Assembly (NCBI GenBank): GCA_036266995.1
Contig: DATAWX010000017.1
Coordinates: 147,430-211,429 of the forward strand
Direction of reading: 5' to 3'
DNA: 64,000 nucleotides
DNA from: GCA-003244245 sp036266995
Lineage (GTDB): Bacteria; Actinomycetota; Actinomycetes; Mycobacteriales; Pseudonocardiaceae
Shown: one piece after another, positions 25,374-37,477 of the stretch
Layout: every line of letters starts with the position of its first letter
How positions within the stretch are numbered: position 1 is the stretch's first letter
Translations under genes and position numbers: made by a program
The notes under the pieces: model-generated
The model's input: the letters and a program-made list of their open reading frames with translations, nothing else
What the model was told of the DNA's origin: nothing
The model's database searches: none

Positions 25374-25946
25374 TCAGGGACCTCGCGGGGCGGACCGCGG
25401 AGTGTCCACGTCGATCCCGCTGGCCAGGTCGGAGCAGTCCACCACGATCAGGTCGCAGCGTTGCGCCAGCCAGTCCCGCGCCCCTCGGTCGCCCTGTGCC
25501 GAGGCGACGATGTCGGCCCAGTGCTGCCGGCCCAGCAGGACCGGATGGCCGGGTTGAGTCTCGAATCCCGCTCGGGCCACCACCGCGGGACCAGCCAGTG
25601 CGACGAGCCTGCGTACCACTGACGCATCCACGTCGGGTAGGTCGACCAGGTGCACCAGCGCGGCCTGCACCTGCGGCGGCGCGCTGCGGACCAGCTCGGC
25701 CAGGCCAGCGCGCAGGGATGCCCCCATGCCCTGCGCCCAGTCCTCGGCCAGCACCGTGCTGGCGGTCTGCGGCACCAGCGGGAGCACCCGATCGGCCTGC
25801 GCGCCGACCACGACGAGCACCGGGTCGCATCCGCCATCGGTCAGGGTGGCTACCGCCCGGCGCAACCAGGCACCACCGTCGACCAGGGCCTTGGGCATGC
25901 CATAGCGCCGCCCGGCCCCGGCCGCCAACAGTAGTCCGGCGATCAT
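25374..25946 (-). CDS. MocA/MobA-like molybdenum cofactor nucleotidyltransferase
   Basis: A 190-residue NTP transferase: start GLLLAAGAGRRYGMPKAL (nucleotide-binding LAAGxGxR...K motif), VVVGAQADRV, GMGASLRAGL and VDLPDVDASVV. This pattern is that of MocA-type cytidylyltransferases or MobA-like guanylyltransferases that finish the molybdenum cofactor. Start overlaps the end of the MOSC gene by four bases, so the two are coupled. Confidence 0.86.
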   Translation of the reverse strand: MIAGLLLAAGAGRRYGMPKALVDGGAWLRRAVATLTDGGCDPVLVVVGAQADRVLPLVPQTASTVLAEDWAQGMGASLRAGLAELVRSAPPQVQAALVHLVDLPDVDASVVRRLVALAGPAVVARAGFETQPGHPVLLGRQHWADIVASAQGDRGARDWLAQRCDLIVVDCSDLASGIDVDTPRSAPRGP

Positions 25947-26863
25947 GATTGCATCCTGCCACGGCTTGCCGGATCGTCGGTCGAGTCATCGGCACACCCC
26001 CGTAGCGGCTCGCTGGTCTCCACCTGCTCGACGACCTCGACGCCGTCGCCGACGTGCAGGATCGCGCCGGGGGAATCCGGGATGAGGTTGATCGCGAACC
26101 AGGTCTTGCCGTCCCAGCGCCGATGCCGAGCCAGCGTCGTGAGCGGCTCTTTGCCCTTGATCGCGGTGTCAGGATCGATCGTGGTGAGCACGCAGCGGTC
26201 GCAGGCTTTCACCGCGCGGAAGCTCGCCGCTCCAATGCGCAGCACCCGCCAGCCGTCCTCGTCCCAGGCGGGTGCGCCGGCGACGACCAGATTGGGCCGA
26301 AACCGCGTCATCGAGGCTGGCCCCTCCTCAGGCCGCGGTCCCCCGGCGATGAGATCGTTCAGCGCGGCCAGGGATTCCTCGGTGGCGAGCAACATCGGGT
26401 AGCCGTCCGCGAAGGACACCCGATCCGGCTCGCGACTGTAGGCGGGGTTGGGCCGCCGCTGGGTGGGATCGTGGAGGTATACCAGCCGCACCGATTCGCC
26501 GACCACATCGCTGAACCAGGCGTGCGCGTCGTCCGACGCAGGCGCGGCCAACAACTCACTGGAGAAGACGCGGACGCCGGTGAGCACGGCGCAGTCCGGG
26601 GTCCGTACCCGCAGCGAGTCGACGGCGGGCGCCTGCACCAGCAAACCGTCGACGTCGAAATCCGGGCTGACCAGCACGAGCTTCGGGTGCGTCCGCGCCG
26701 TCACCACAACGCCCTCGTCGTCGACGAGCATCCACCGTCGATCACCGGCCAAACCCCACAGCTCGACCATCGCGTCGGCGACTGCACGGCCGCGGCAGGA
26801 CTTGATCGGATACCGGTTGACCCCGGTCAGCGTGAGCCCCACAGACCCCAGGCTCCTGGTCAC
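25943..26863 (-). CDS. MOSC domain protein (MOSC_N plus MOSC)
   Basis: A 306-residue protein with the MOSC N-terminal beta barrel (VNRYPIKSCRGRAVADA, WMLVDDEGVVVTARTHPKL) and the MOSC domain ending in RFRPNLVVAGAPAWDEDGWR and KACDRCVLTTIDPDT, with the conserved Cys (CDRC) expected to carry sulfur. Such proteins act with molybdenum cofactor, as sulfurases or mARC-like N-reductases. GTG start at 26863. Divergent from the esterase gene by 75 bases. Confidence 0.87.
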   Translation of the reverse strand: MTRSLGSVGLTLTGVNRYPIKSCRGRAVADAMVELWGLAGDRRWMLVDDEGVVVTARTHPKLVLVSPDFDVDGLLVQAPAVDSLRVRTPDCAVLTGVRVFSSELLAAPASDDAHAWFSDVVGESVRLVYLHDPTQRRPNPAYSREPDRVSFADGYPMLLATEESLAALNDLIAGGPRPEEGPASMTRFRPNLVVAGAPAWDEDGWRVLRIGAASFRAVKACDRCVLTTIDPDTAIKGKEPLTTLARHRRWDGKTWFAINLIPDSPGAILHVGDGVEVVEQVETSEPLRGCADDSTDDPASRGRMQS

Positions 26864-26938
26864 GCGGATCGGGGGCAAGCAGCGGCGGGCGAATTGGAAC
26901 TGCCCGACTCCACACGGTGCACTGGCAGACTGACTGCC

Positions 26939-27877
26939 GTGACGGCGCTCAGTCGACTTCTGTTGCTGTGCCTCGCGCTGGCTGCACTGACCTCCTGCGC
27001 GACGGCGGTCTCGATGTCGAAGGCGGCGCCGACGACGCCGGCGCCGATGACGACGACAGCCCGGACCGCGACGACAAGCACGATGCGTTCCCTGACCATC
27101 GGCGGGACACAACGCTCGTACCTGGTGGTGGCACCTGCCGACCAACACACGGCGTTGCCGCTGTTGATGATCTTGCACGGCAGGTCGGTGACCGTGCAGC
27201 AGGAGGAGATCAGGACAGATTTCGTGGCACTGGCACAACAGGGAAAGGCCGTGCTGGTCTACCCGGTCGGTTACGGGCAATCGTGGAACGCCGACGGCGG
27301 CTGCTGCGGTGACGCCGCGGCGACTCACATCGACGACTCCACCTTCCTCGCGGCTGTGAGAGGTGACGTGGCGAATCATTTGTCGACCGACGGCTCGCGG
27401 GTCTATCTGGTCGGCTACAGCAACGGCGCGCGGATGGCCTTCACCGAGGTTTGTGCGCATCCTTCGCTGTACGCCGCGTTCGCCGTCTTCGGTGCTGTGC
27501 CGACCGAGACCTGTGGGGACACGAGCATCGCGGTTCCGGCGTGGATCAGTGCCGGCACCGCCGATCCGGAACTAGCCACCACCAAACCCGCGCGGACCAC
27601 GACCCAGGTGATCAAGTCGGTGGTGGCGCGCTGGCGCGCCCGTGACCGCTGCGGGGCAAAGTCGGCCAGCACGACTATCACATCGGCACAGCTAACCGTG
27701 TGGGCACACTGTCGGAATGGATCGGCCGTGGAATCTGTGCTGTACGACGGGGTGAACCACTCCTGGCCACGCGGAACCGAAGTAGACATCCCCTCCAACA
27801 TGACCGTTGGCACGTCCGCGGCCGCCGCCACCCTGATGTGGGCCTTCTTGTCCGCACATCAGAGGCCCCAGGGTTGA
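26939..27877 (+). CDS. Exported lipoprotein esterase (PHB-depolymerase / LpqC-like)
   Basis: A 312-residue alpha/beta hydrolase with a lipoprotein signal (LLLLCLALAALTSC, acylated Cys at residue 20) and a Thr-rich linker. The catalytic parts are PLLMILHGRSVTV (oxyanion region), VYLVGYSNGARM (nucleophile Ser161), an Asp in SAGTADPE and a His in YDGVNHSWPRG. LpqC-type proteins are surface esterases of polyester or feruloyl-type substrates. Paired Cys residues (GGCCGD) may form a disulfide. GTG start. Confidence 0.82.
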   Translation: MTALSRLLLLCLALAALTSCATAVSMSKAAPTTPAPMTTTARTATTSTMRSLTIGGTQRSYLVVAPADQHTALPLLMILHGRSVTVQQEEIRTDFVALAQQGKAVLVYPVGYGQSWNADGGCCGDAAATHIDDSTFLAAVRGDVANHLSTDGSRVYLVGYSNGARMAFTEVCAHPSLYAAFAVFGAVPTETCGDTSIAVPAWISAGTADPELATTKPARTTTQVIKSVVARWRARDRCGAKSASTTITSAQLTVWAHCRNGSAVESVLYDGVNHSWPRGTEVDIPSNMTVGTSAAAATLMWAFLSAHQRPQG

Positions 27878-27992
27878 AATCGTGAACCCTGCTCGACTTC
27901 TGGCTGGATCGGGTCAGCTTCGGATGATCTCAAAGGAGGCCCCGACCGACTAGCGTGCACCTGATCGCCAACCACTCACCGGGGAGAGCACC

Positions 27993-28406
27993 ATGAGCAC
28001 TTCGACCACGCCCGCACCACCGTCTCCTGGCGCGGTTCGAATATTCTCGATCTTCAATGGGCTGACCCTGCTCGGTGTGCTGCTCCAGGCGCTGTGGGCA
28101 GGCGAATTCATCGACCGTCACGGTCGACACGTCTGGGTCACCGTGCATGAGATCGGTGGTTTCGTCGTCGTCGTCCTGGCCCTGGTCACCGCAGTGGCGG
28201 CACTCGCGCTGCGAAAGGCCAGTTCGGCGCTCACTTTCGGTGCGCTTGGCCTATTGGTGTTGATCGTCGTCCAAACGGGACTGGGCGAGGCGATCACGAA
28301 GGGCAACGCGAACGAGCTGATCGCCGCGCACATCCCGATCGCGGTGCTCATCTTCGGCCTGGGCGTCTTCCTATCGAGCCTGGGCGCTCGGGTGCGCCGC
28401 GGGTAG
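27993..28406 (+). CDS. Four-helix membrane protein
   Basis: A 137-residue integral membrane protein with four predicted helices (RIFSIFNGLTLLGVLLQAL, GGFVVVVLALVTAVAALAL, ALTFGALGLLVLIVVQTGL, HIPIAVLIFGLGVFLSSLGA). Spaced His residues at the ends of helices 1, 2 and 4 could hold a heme or metal. The family is unknown to me beyond a likeness to small conserved actinobacterial membrane proteins. ATG after a GGGGAGAG ribosome binding site. Confidence 0.75.
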   Translation: MSTSTTPAPPSPGAVRIFSIFNGLTLLGVLLQALWAGEFIDRHGRHVWVTVHEIGGFVVVVLALVTAVAALALRKASSALTFGALGLLVLIVVQTGLGEAITKGNANELIAAHIPIAVLIFGLGVFLSSLGARVRRG

Positions 28407-28417
28407 TCCCTGCTCCG

Positions 28418-29044
28418 TCATTGCTCGCTGGCCTCGTTAGCAGGGGTGGGGGCTCCGGCGAGGATCAGATATAGGGAGCGGCGCGCCTCGGCCAGGACCC
28501 GCTGGGCCGCCTGCACCTGTTGCGCGTCGCCCATCGCAAGTTGACGGGTGGGGTAGCGCAGCTCCTCCAGGGCGCCTCGAAGGTCGCTGCCGCCGCCACA
28601 GCGTGCGGTGAACTCGGTGAACGGGTCGGGCATCGTTTCGCCGTAGGTCTGCAGGTATGCCTGTCCGGCGTCGGTGAGGGTGGCCAGCTTGCGGCCGCCC
28701 TGGGCGACGGTGTCGATGAGCCCCTCGTCCTCAAGCTGGCTCAGCGTCGGGTAGACGGCGCCGGGGCTGGGTCGCCAGGCACCGGAGGTGCGCTCGGTGA
28801 TCGCTTGCATGAGTTGGTAGCCGTGCATGGGCTCCTCGGCCAGCAACAGCAGCAGGGCGGTGCGCACATCGCCGCGTTGCGCTCGCCCGCGTCCCGTACC
28901 ACGTGGACGGCCGCCGCGTGTCCGATGGCCGCCCGGCCCGTCAAGCCGTGCCGGGATGTCGGGGTGATGACAGCGCTGCCCGTGTTGACGACCGTCGGCT
29001 CCGTGATCGCCGTGACGATGTGAGTGGTGATGATCGGTGTACAT
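28418..29044 (-). CDS. PadR family regulator with a His-rich N-terminus
   Basis: A 208-residue regulator. Residues 65-140 are a PadR winged helix (ALLLLLAEEPMHGYQLMQ, GAVYPTLSQLEDEGLI, GRKLATLTDAGQAYL) and the rest is the dimerisation helix region. The first 30 residues are rich in His (MYTDHHHSHRHGDHG), an unusual extension that could bind metal. The ATG at 29044 follows GAGGAG. Upstream there is a TATCGT...ACGATA dyad that may be its own operator. Convergent with the membrane gene before it. Confidence 0.86.
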   Translation of the reverse strand: MYTDHHHSHRHGDHGADGRQHGQRCHHPDIPARLDGPGGHRTRGGRPRGTGRGRAQRGDVRTALLLLLAEEPMHGYQLMQAITERTSGAWRPSPGAVYPTLSQLEDEGLIDTVAQGGRKLATLTDAGQAYLQTYGETMPDPFTEFTARCGGGSDLRGALEELRYPTRQLAMGDAQQVQAAQRVLAEARRSLYLILAGAPTPANEASEQ

Positions 29045-29064
29045 GACTTCTCCTCTGCATGAGA

Positions 29065-29094
29065 TATCGTCCTTTTGACGACACGCTCACGATA
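29065..29094. promoter_or_regulatory. Dyad upstream of padR, possible operator
   Basis: TATCGT and ACGATA half-sites 18 bases apart, 20 to 50 bases before the PadR start. PadR regulators often repress themselves through such dyads. Symmetry only; not proven. Confidence 0.3.
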
Positions 29095-29132
29095 CATCGC
29101 GATAGTCCCGAACGCAAATGCTGTTCGCGCGG

Positions 29133-29336
29133 TCACGGTGCTGCGCGGTCCTGGTGGCTGAACGTCCGCCGGTAGCCGGTCGGAGTGGTGCCGACCTGCT
29201 GCAGGAAGTGGTGGCGAAGCAGGTCGGCGGTGCCGAAGCCGGTGCGGCGGGCGATCTCGCCAATAGTGAGGTCGTCCTCCTCGAGCAGTTGCTGGACGAG
29301 CAGAACGCGCTGCGGCTGGCTCCACCGGCCCGCTAA
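29133..29336 (-). pseudogene. AraC-family regulator, C-terminal HTH fragment
   Basis: About 65 residues matching the end of an AraC/GlxA-type regulator: RWSQPQRVLLVQQLLEEDD, TIGEIARRTGFGTADLLRHH and VGTTPTGYRRTFS. No start codon or N-terminal ligand domain is present; upstream sequence belongs to the next gene's 3' end. A deletion remnant. Confidence 0.58.
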
Positions 29337-30223
29337 CCGCCGAGCCAGATGTCGCGGATCGGGGTGCGCTGGGTGGCGTTCCCGATGTGGCCGAGGCCGA
29401 ACATGTCCTCAATGGTGCGCAACACCGCGTAGTGGTCAACGGACTCAGCGTAGCGCCCGGGCCTGACCATCTGCCCGGCCATAATGAGCGGCACGCGATT
29501 GGCCGCGGAGTTGTCCTCCGCCTCGTCCCAGGTGACCACCAGCAAGCTCTGGTTGACGGCGGCCCAGCGCCGGTAGCCATCCAGCGTGGAGCGCAGCCAA
29601 GCGTCGCCCGCCGCGATGGGGCAGTCGTGCATGTCGTGGCAGAGGTTCGGGATCACGAACGATACCTGCGGCAGCGCGGCGTAGTCCGACCCGAACGCCG
29701 TGAACGGTTGACTGAGCCGGCCCGGAAGGTTGGTGAAGTCGGGCACCGGGTTGTGCTTGCGGGCGTAGTCACCGCTGCTGCACACCGGGTCTCCCGCGGT
29801 GGGTAGGTCCTCGGCGTAGAGCGCGAAGCCGAGGTGCGCGTCGAGCAGTTGGCCGGCCAGGTTGGGAGTGGCGAAGGAGTTGGGACAACCGTCACCAGTC
29901 ACACCTTGGGTGTCCCCGGAGAACAGGGCCAGGTAGTTCGGCTGGCTGGGATGGGTTATCGCCGAGGCCTGGGTGAACAGCGCCCCGTCGCTGATGAGCT
30001 GGTTGAGGTACGGGGCGTCCGGGTTGCCTACTACCTGATCGAGGTTCTGGTTCTCCATGATGACCACGACCACATGCTGCGGCCGGGGCATCCCAGCCGG
30101 ACTGGAAGACGGAGGCTGGGTGGGCACGACTACCGGACGGGCCGATCCGCCGCAGCCAGCCGTGATCAGCCCGAGCGAGGAGACCACCACGAGCAACGCG
30201 ATGACCCACCAGCGCCGTCTCAC
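29333..30223 (-). CDS. Secreted phosphoesterase/acid phosphatase lipoprotein
   Basis: A 296-residue lipoprotein (lipobox ITAGC, Cys24) of the phosphoesterase/phospholipase C family: HVVVVIMENQNLDQVVG (metal/nucleophile region with ENxN), THPSQPNYLALFSGDTQGV, VSFVIPNLCHDMHDC and LLVVTWDEAEDNSAANRVPL. This pattern is that of actinobacterial acid phosphatases of the AcpA/PlcC superfamily. Acts outside the membrane on phosphate esters. Its stop overlaps the AraC fragment by a few bases. Confidence 0.82.
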   Translation of the reverse strand: MRRRWWVIALLVVVSSLGLITAGCGGSARPVVVPTQPPSSSPAGMPRPQHVVVVIMENQNLDQVVGNPDAPYLNQLISDGALFTQASAITHPSQPNYLALFSGDTQGVTGDGCPNSFATPNLAGQLLDAHLGFALYAEDLPTAGDPVCSSGDYARKHNPVPDFTNLPGRLSQPFTAFGSDYAALPQVSFVIPNLCHDMHDCPIAAGDAWLRSTLDGYRRWAAVNQSLLVVTWDEAEDNSAANRVPLIMAGQMVRPGRYAESVDHYAVLRTIEDMFGLGHIGNATQRTPIRDIWLGG

Positions 30224-30265
30224 TCGTTAACTCCCGTGCTCCATCCATCGATGATTGCAGCAAAC

Positions 30266-30338
30266 CCCGGTGATCGCTGTTTGTGTGCCATCGGCTACAC
30301 GCCGTGTCGTGAGCGGCACACAGATTGTGATCTATCCC
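30266..30338. repeat. Long imperfect hairpin, TTTGTGTGC family copy 2
   Basis: GGTGATCGCTGTTTGTGTGCC pairs imperfectly with GGCACACAGATTGTGATC around an inner ACAC/GTGT stem. Same design as the hairpin at 23986. It sits between the divergent phosphatase and substrate-binding-protein genes. Confidence 0.5.
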
Positions 30339-30496
30339 CGCCCGGGCCCGGCGGTGGGCGGCCGGAGATGGCTCGAAATACGGCGCACCCGTAGGCCGGC
30401 CCAGTGGGGCCGTCACTACGGTAATCCCGGCCGCGTTGTCTTCTCAGACGGAACCCGTCGCTGGGGTTGCAGCAACGTTGACGAAGGGACGATGAG

Positions 30497-31762
30497 ATGC
30501 GGCGTGCGCTCGCTCTTCCCGTCGTGGCATTGGCCGGGGCGCTCGCGTTGGCCGCCTGCTCGACTACGGCACCGCACCCGGGCGCCTCAGCTAAGCCCAA
30601 GGGTCTCACCACCGACTTCGGCGTCACCGGCACCGAGATCACCCTCGGTGCGCTGACCGAGTACTCCGGCCCGTTCAAGGACCTCGGCGTCGGGGTCGTG
30701 CACGGTCAGCAGGTGTGGGTCAACGAGACCAATACAGCTGGTGGGATCTGCGGGCGGAAGATCAAGCTGGCGATCCGCGACGACGAGGACGACGTCGCCA
30801 AGGCGAAAACTCAGTACGCTGCCCTGGAGCCCACGGTGCTGGGCTTCACGCAGATCCTCGGCTCGTCGGTCACCACGGCACTGAGCCAGAGCCTGATCGA
30901 CAACGAGACCACCGCGGTAGCGCTGTCCAAATCGTCGGAGCTGCTGGGCAACCCGTATGTGATCATCCCTGCCACCACCTATGACGTCGAGATGATCAAT
31001 GGGCTGTCCTACCTGATGGAACAGGGCAAGATCCACGACGGCGACACCATCGGGTACCTCTGGCTCGATGGCGAGTACGGCGCCAACGGTCTGCGCGGCG
31101 CCAGGTATTTCGCCCAGCGCCACCATCTGACGCTGCGCGACGCCAAGGTCACCGCTACCACATCGGATTTGCACGCCTTTGTGGCCGCTTTCGCCGGCGC
31201 GCCTCGGGTGACGGCGATCGCACTGAGCACCACCCCCGACCAGACCGCCTCGGCCGTGACTGCCAACCAGCAGCTGAGACTCAACGTGCCGATGATCGGC
31301 AACAGTGCGGCGTTCACCCCTCGACTGCTGTTCGGTCCTGCCGCTGGTCCGCTGCGCAACCTTTCGGTGATGGACAGCTCGGTTCCGTTCTCCGCCGCTG
31401 TACCCGGTGCGGAGCACGTCGCCGATGCGTACCGGCAAGCCGGCTACCTGGAGTTGCCCAGCAGTGGGGTCCCTTACGGCTACGCCATCGGCAAGATCTG
31501 GGGCCAGCTGCTCAAGCGGGCCTGCGCCAACGGGAACATGAGCCGGTCCGGGATCCAGGAGGCGCTACTCCAGAGCACCAATATCACCACCGACAAGCTG
31601 GTCGCGGATCTGAACTTCGCAAAGAGGGGCTCCCCGGCGGCCCGGGAGGCCTCGGTCGGTGTTCCCGATGCGGCCGTGCTCGGCGGGATCCGGGAGGTCA
31701 AGCCGCTGTTCCTGGCACCGGATGCACAGAGCTACGTCGCGGCCCACCAGACCGGCGAATGA
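30497..31762 (+). CDS. ABC transporter substrate-binding lipoprotein (amino-acid/urea type)
   Basis: A 421-residue periplasmic-binding-protein type I lipoprotein: signal with LALAAC (Cys21), then ITLGALTEYSGPFKDLGVG, INGLSYLMEQGKIHDG and the typical two-lobe alternation to the end. This resembles LivJ/UrtA-like receptors for branched-chain amino acids, urea or amides. No permease or ATPase genes lie beside it, so it is an orphan receptor here. ATG at 30497 after GAAGGGACGATGAG. Confidence 0.86.
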   Translation: MRRALALPVVALAGALALAACSTTAPHPGASAKPKGLTTDFGVTGTEITLGALTEYSGPFKDLGVGVVHGQQVWVNETNTAGGICGRKIKLAIRDDEDDVAKAKTQYAALEPTVLGFTQILGSSVTTALSQSLIDNETTAVALSKSSELLGNPYVIIPATTYDVEMINGLSYLMEQGKIHDGDTIGYLWLDGEYGANGLRGARYFAQRHHLTLRDAKVTATTSDLHAFVAAFAGAPRVTAIALSTTPDQTASAVTANQQLRLNVPMIGNSAAFTPRLLFGPAAGPLRNLSVMDSSVPFSAAVPGAEHVADAYRQAGYLELPSSGVPYGYAIGKIWGQLLKRACANGNMSRSGIQEALLQSTNITTDKLVADLNFAKRGSPAAREASVGVPDAAVLGGIREVKPLFLAPDAQSYVAAHQTGE

Positions 31763-31794
31763 TCCGCCCGCACGTCGCCGCGGTGGCCGGCGAA

Positions 31795-33053
<1,259 letters not shown>

Positions 33054-33057
<4 letters not shown>

Positions 33058-34268
33058 GCTGGAGTCACCCGGCCATGGCGCACCGAGTCGCGCGCGGCGG
33101 CGAAGCGGATCATCTCGTAGCTGGTCATCATCACGAGCACGCCGGCCAGTACTCCCAGCGCCTCCAGGGGTGTCAGCCTGCTGGTCAACGGCACGACCGC
33201 CAGCAGGATGACGGCCACCACGACCCGCGACATTGTCACGATTCGCACCATCCGCCACTTGAATGCGACGTGCGCGAGCAGGTACAGCGCCACACCGCCG
33301 TACAGCGCGGCCACCGTCAGCGGTTCATCGTGCCCAGCGTTGGTGACGTGCTGGAGGACCAGTTTCAGCCCCAGCGCCAGCAGCACGATCCCCGCGACCA
33401 TCGGCAGGTGCAGGAAGCTGTAGGCGTCGCGGGCCAGCCGCGATCGGTGCTGTTCGGGCTCGGCGGCCAGCGCCCGCTCGCCCAGCAACGCGGTGGTGTC
33501 GAAGTACGCCCACCACAGCGTGGCGCAGACCGTCAAACCCAGCACCGAAGCGGCGACCACCGACCAGGAGATCGGCAGCCCGGCCATCCCGACCCCGATT
33601 GCCACGATCGACTCGCCCAGCGCCACGATGATGATCAGGCCGTGTCGCTCGGCGAAGTGCCCCGGTGCGCGCAGCCGCCAGCCCGCACTGCCAGCGAGGA
33701 GGGTTCCCCCGTAGTCGGCGAGCAGGGCCAGTCCCCACAACCCGGTCTGCACCGCACCGGAGTACCGGGAGGCGATCAGCAGCACAACCGTGCCACCGAT
33801 CACCGACGGGGTCCACCGGATCAGCTGGCTTCGCAACCCCTGATCGCCTCGCGCGACGATCCAGAACAGCATGAGGTGTAGCGCCCGGAACGCGAAGTAG
33901 CACAGCGCCACCACCACCGGCCCGTTGTGCCCGCCCGGCAGGTCAGTGAAAGCTTGTGGAATGGCCAGTGCCAGCAGGAACATGGCCGCCATCACGGCGA
34001 ACATCGCCGCCCGGATGGCTCCCTCATCGGCGACCACGACGTTGCACAGCCAGGCGTACGCGACCCAACTCCACCACAGCAGCCCCAGAACCAGCAGCCC
34101 CCGGATGATCCCGTGCACCGACACGTCGTGCGCCATCAACGTCGTGATCTGGGTCAACCCGAACACGAACACCAGGTCGAAGAACAGCTCGATCGGGGTA
34201 ACCCGCGCCTCAACTCCGGCCGCCACAATCCGTGTTCTCACAGCAGAAATCCTGACACGCCCGACCAC
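33054..34268 (-). CDS. ltrA: Low temperature requirement protein A (LtrA) family
   Basis: A 404-residue LtrA membrane protein with the family start VTPIELFFDLVFVFGLTQIT, GLLWWSWVAYAWLCNV, the FAERHGLIIIVALGESIVAIG core and WWAYFDTTALLGE, and about 11 helices. LtrA proteins are widespread but have no settled biochemical role; the name comes from a Listeria cold-sensitivity locus. Ends where the APC permease begins, so both are probably one transcript. The start may be a GTG further in, at the VRTRIVAAG segment. Confidence 0.86.
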
Positions 34269-34297
34269 GATTCGGAGCCAGTGGCACCCGAGAAAGG

Positions 34298-34337
34298 CGC
34301 AGGGGCCGGTCCCCTGGAGATGGGACCGGCCCCTGCG
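34298..34337 (-). terminator. groEL terminator hairpin
   Basis: Perfect 16-base arms (CGCAGGGGCCGGTCCC and GGGACCGGCCCCTGCG) with an 8-base loop, 17 bases past the groEL stop. A very stable stem, typical of actinobacterial terminators lacking a U-run. Confidence 0.85.
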
Positions 34338-34353
34338 GGGACTACGGATGGAT

Positions 34354-35982
<1,629 letters not shown>

Positions 35983-36114
35983 TGCGGTGTGGTCCTCCGG
36001 TCATGGGCGCCGCGGGTTGTCCGCGGCAAGGACACAGTGCTCGGCCAGGCTCGGTGCCCGCGACGGACGTCCAGCGCTTGCCGGACTCACCGTCCCGACC
36101 TCAGTGTTGTGGAA

Positions 36115-36141
36115 CTGGCACTCGAAGGGGCAGAGTGCTAG
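36115..36141. promoter_or_regulatory. CIRCE element (HrcA operator), first copy
   Basis: CTGGCACTC, nine bases, GAGTGCTAG: three mismatches to the CIRCE consensus TTAGCACTC-N9-GAGTGCTAA. It lies about 135 bases upstream of groEL and 8 bases from the second copy. Confidence 0.8.
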
Positions 36142-36148
36142 CTCAGGT

Positions 36149-36175
36149 TTAGCACTCGGCCCCGTCGAGTGCAAG
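36149..36175. promoter_or_regulatory. CIRCE element (HrcA operator), second copy
   Basis: TTAGCACTC, nine bases, GAGTGCAAG: two mismatches to the CIRCE consensus. With the first copy it gives the tandem arrangement known for mycobacterial groEL2. It is also close to the divergent moeA start. Confidence 0.85.
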
Positions 36176-36250
36176 CTGCCGCGCCTGCCGGAGGTGCCCT
36201 GCTGGGGGAACACTTACCTCGACTAGATCACGTTGGTGGCACCGGGCAGG

Positions 36251-37477
36251 ATGCCAGTGGTGACCACCGCGCAGAAACCCCGATCCGTCGACGAGCACGG
36301 CCGGGTGATGGCCGCCCTGCTGACCGCCACTGCTGTGATCCGGTTGCCCCTCGTGGAGTGCGCCGGCCTCGCTTTGGCCGAGCCGATCACCGCGGCGGTG
36401 TCACTTCCACCGTTCGACAACTCCGGGATGGACGGCTACGCGGTGCGCTCGGCGGACATCGCGAACGCCACCGGCGATGCGCCGGTGCGGCTGCCGGTCA
36501 CCGAGGACATCCCGGCCGGGCGCACCGACTCACCAACGCTGGCACCGCACACCGCGCACCGGATCATGACCGGGGCGCCGATCCCGTCCGGCGCGGACGC
36601 GGTGGTGCCGGTGGAACTCACCGACGGCGGCCGCCACCAGGTACAGATCTTCGCCCCCCGTGCGCCGGGCGACAGCGTGCGCCTAGCCGCCGGGGACGTC
36701 GCGGCCGGCGAGGAGGTGCTGCCAGCGGGTGCCGTGCTGGGACCCGCACAGCTGGGGGTGGCAGCCGCGGTCGGCTACGCCGAGCTGCCGGTGCACCGCC
36801 CGGTCCGGGTGCTGGTGCTGTCCACCGGTTCGGAACTGGTCGTGCCGGGCACCCCCCTGCAGCACGGGCAGATCTACGAGTCGAACGGCACCATGCTCGC
36901 CGCCGCTGTTCGGGAGGCCGGCGGCGACGCGCAGTTGATGCATTTCGTGCCCGATGATGTGGCCGCGCTGGAGGCCGCACTCGCCCCCCGGTTGGCCGGG
37001 ATCGATTTGCTGGTGACCTCCGGCGGGGTCAGTGCAGGGGCTTATGAGGTGGTCAAGAGCGCCATGACCGGCCAGGGCGTGGATTTCGCCAAGGTGGCGA
37101 TGAATCCCGGCGCTCCGCAGGGCGTCGGCCGCTACCGCGGAGTGCCAGTGGCGGCGATGCCCGGCAATCCGGTGAGCGCCTCGGTGTCCTTCGAGGTATT
37201 CGTCCGTCCTGCGCTTCGGGCTGCGATGGGGCTGCCGGCCCAACGGCCTCGCGCTATGGCTCGGTTGACCGAGGCCTTGGAGTCACCAACGGATAAGCGG
37301 CAGTTTCGGCGTGGCGCGTTCGATTCGGACGCGGGCACCGTCGTCGCGGTGGGAGGCCCAGGATCGCACCTGCTCGGTGCGCTGGCCAGGTCGAACTGCC
37401 TGATCGACATTCCCGAGACCACCGGGCATCTCGAAGCCGGCGAGCAGGTCGTGGTCTTGTGCACCGGCGCGGCCTGA
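36251..37477 (+). CDS. moeA: Molybdopterin molybdenumtransferase MoeA
   Basis: A protein of about 408 residues. The MoeA domains are clear: FDNSGMDGYAVRSAD, HRIMTGAPIPSGADAVVPVE, VLVLSTGSELV, IYESNGTMLAAAV, LLVTSGGVSAGAYE and VAAMPGNPVSASVSFEVFV. MoeA inserts molybdate into adenylylated molybdopterin. The start is uncertain (ATG 36251, or GTG at 36257/36260). Divergent from groEL, as moeA2 is in M. tuberculosis. It may serve the XdhC/MocA/MOSC genes 10 kb away. Confidence 0.92.
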   Translation: MPVVTTAQKPRSVDEHGRVMAALLTATAVIRLPLVECAGLALAEPITAAVSLPPFDNSGMDGYAVRSADIANATGDAPVRLPVTEDIPAGRTDSPTLAPHTAHRIMTGAPIPSGADAVVPVELTDGGRHQVQIFAPRAPGDSVRLAAGDVAAGEEVLPAGAVLGPAQLGVAAAVGYAELPVHRPVRVLVLSTGSELVVPGTPLQHGQIYESNGTMLAAAVREAGGDAQLMHFVPDDVAALEAALAPRLAGIDLLVTSGGVSAGAYEVVKSAMTGQGVDFAKVAMNPGAPQGVGRYRGVPVAAMPGNPVSASVSFEVFVRPALRAAMGLPAQRPRAMARLTEALESPTDKRQFRRGAFDSDAGTVVAVGGPGSHLLGALARSNCLIDIPETTGHLEAGEQVVVLCTGAA

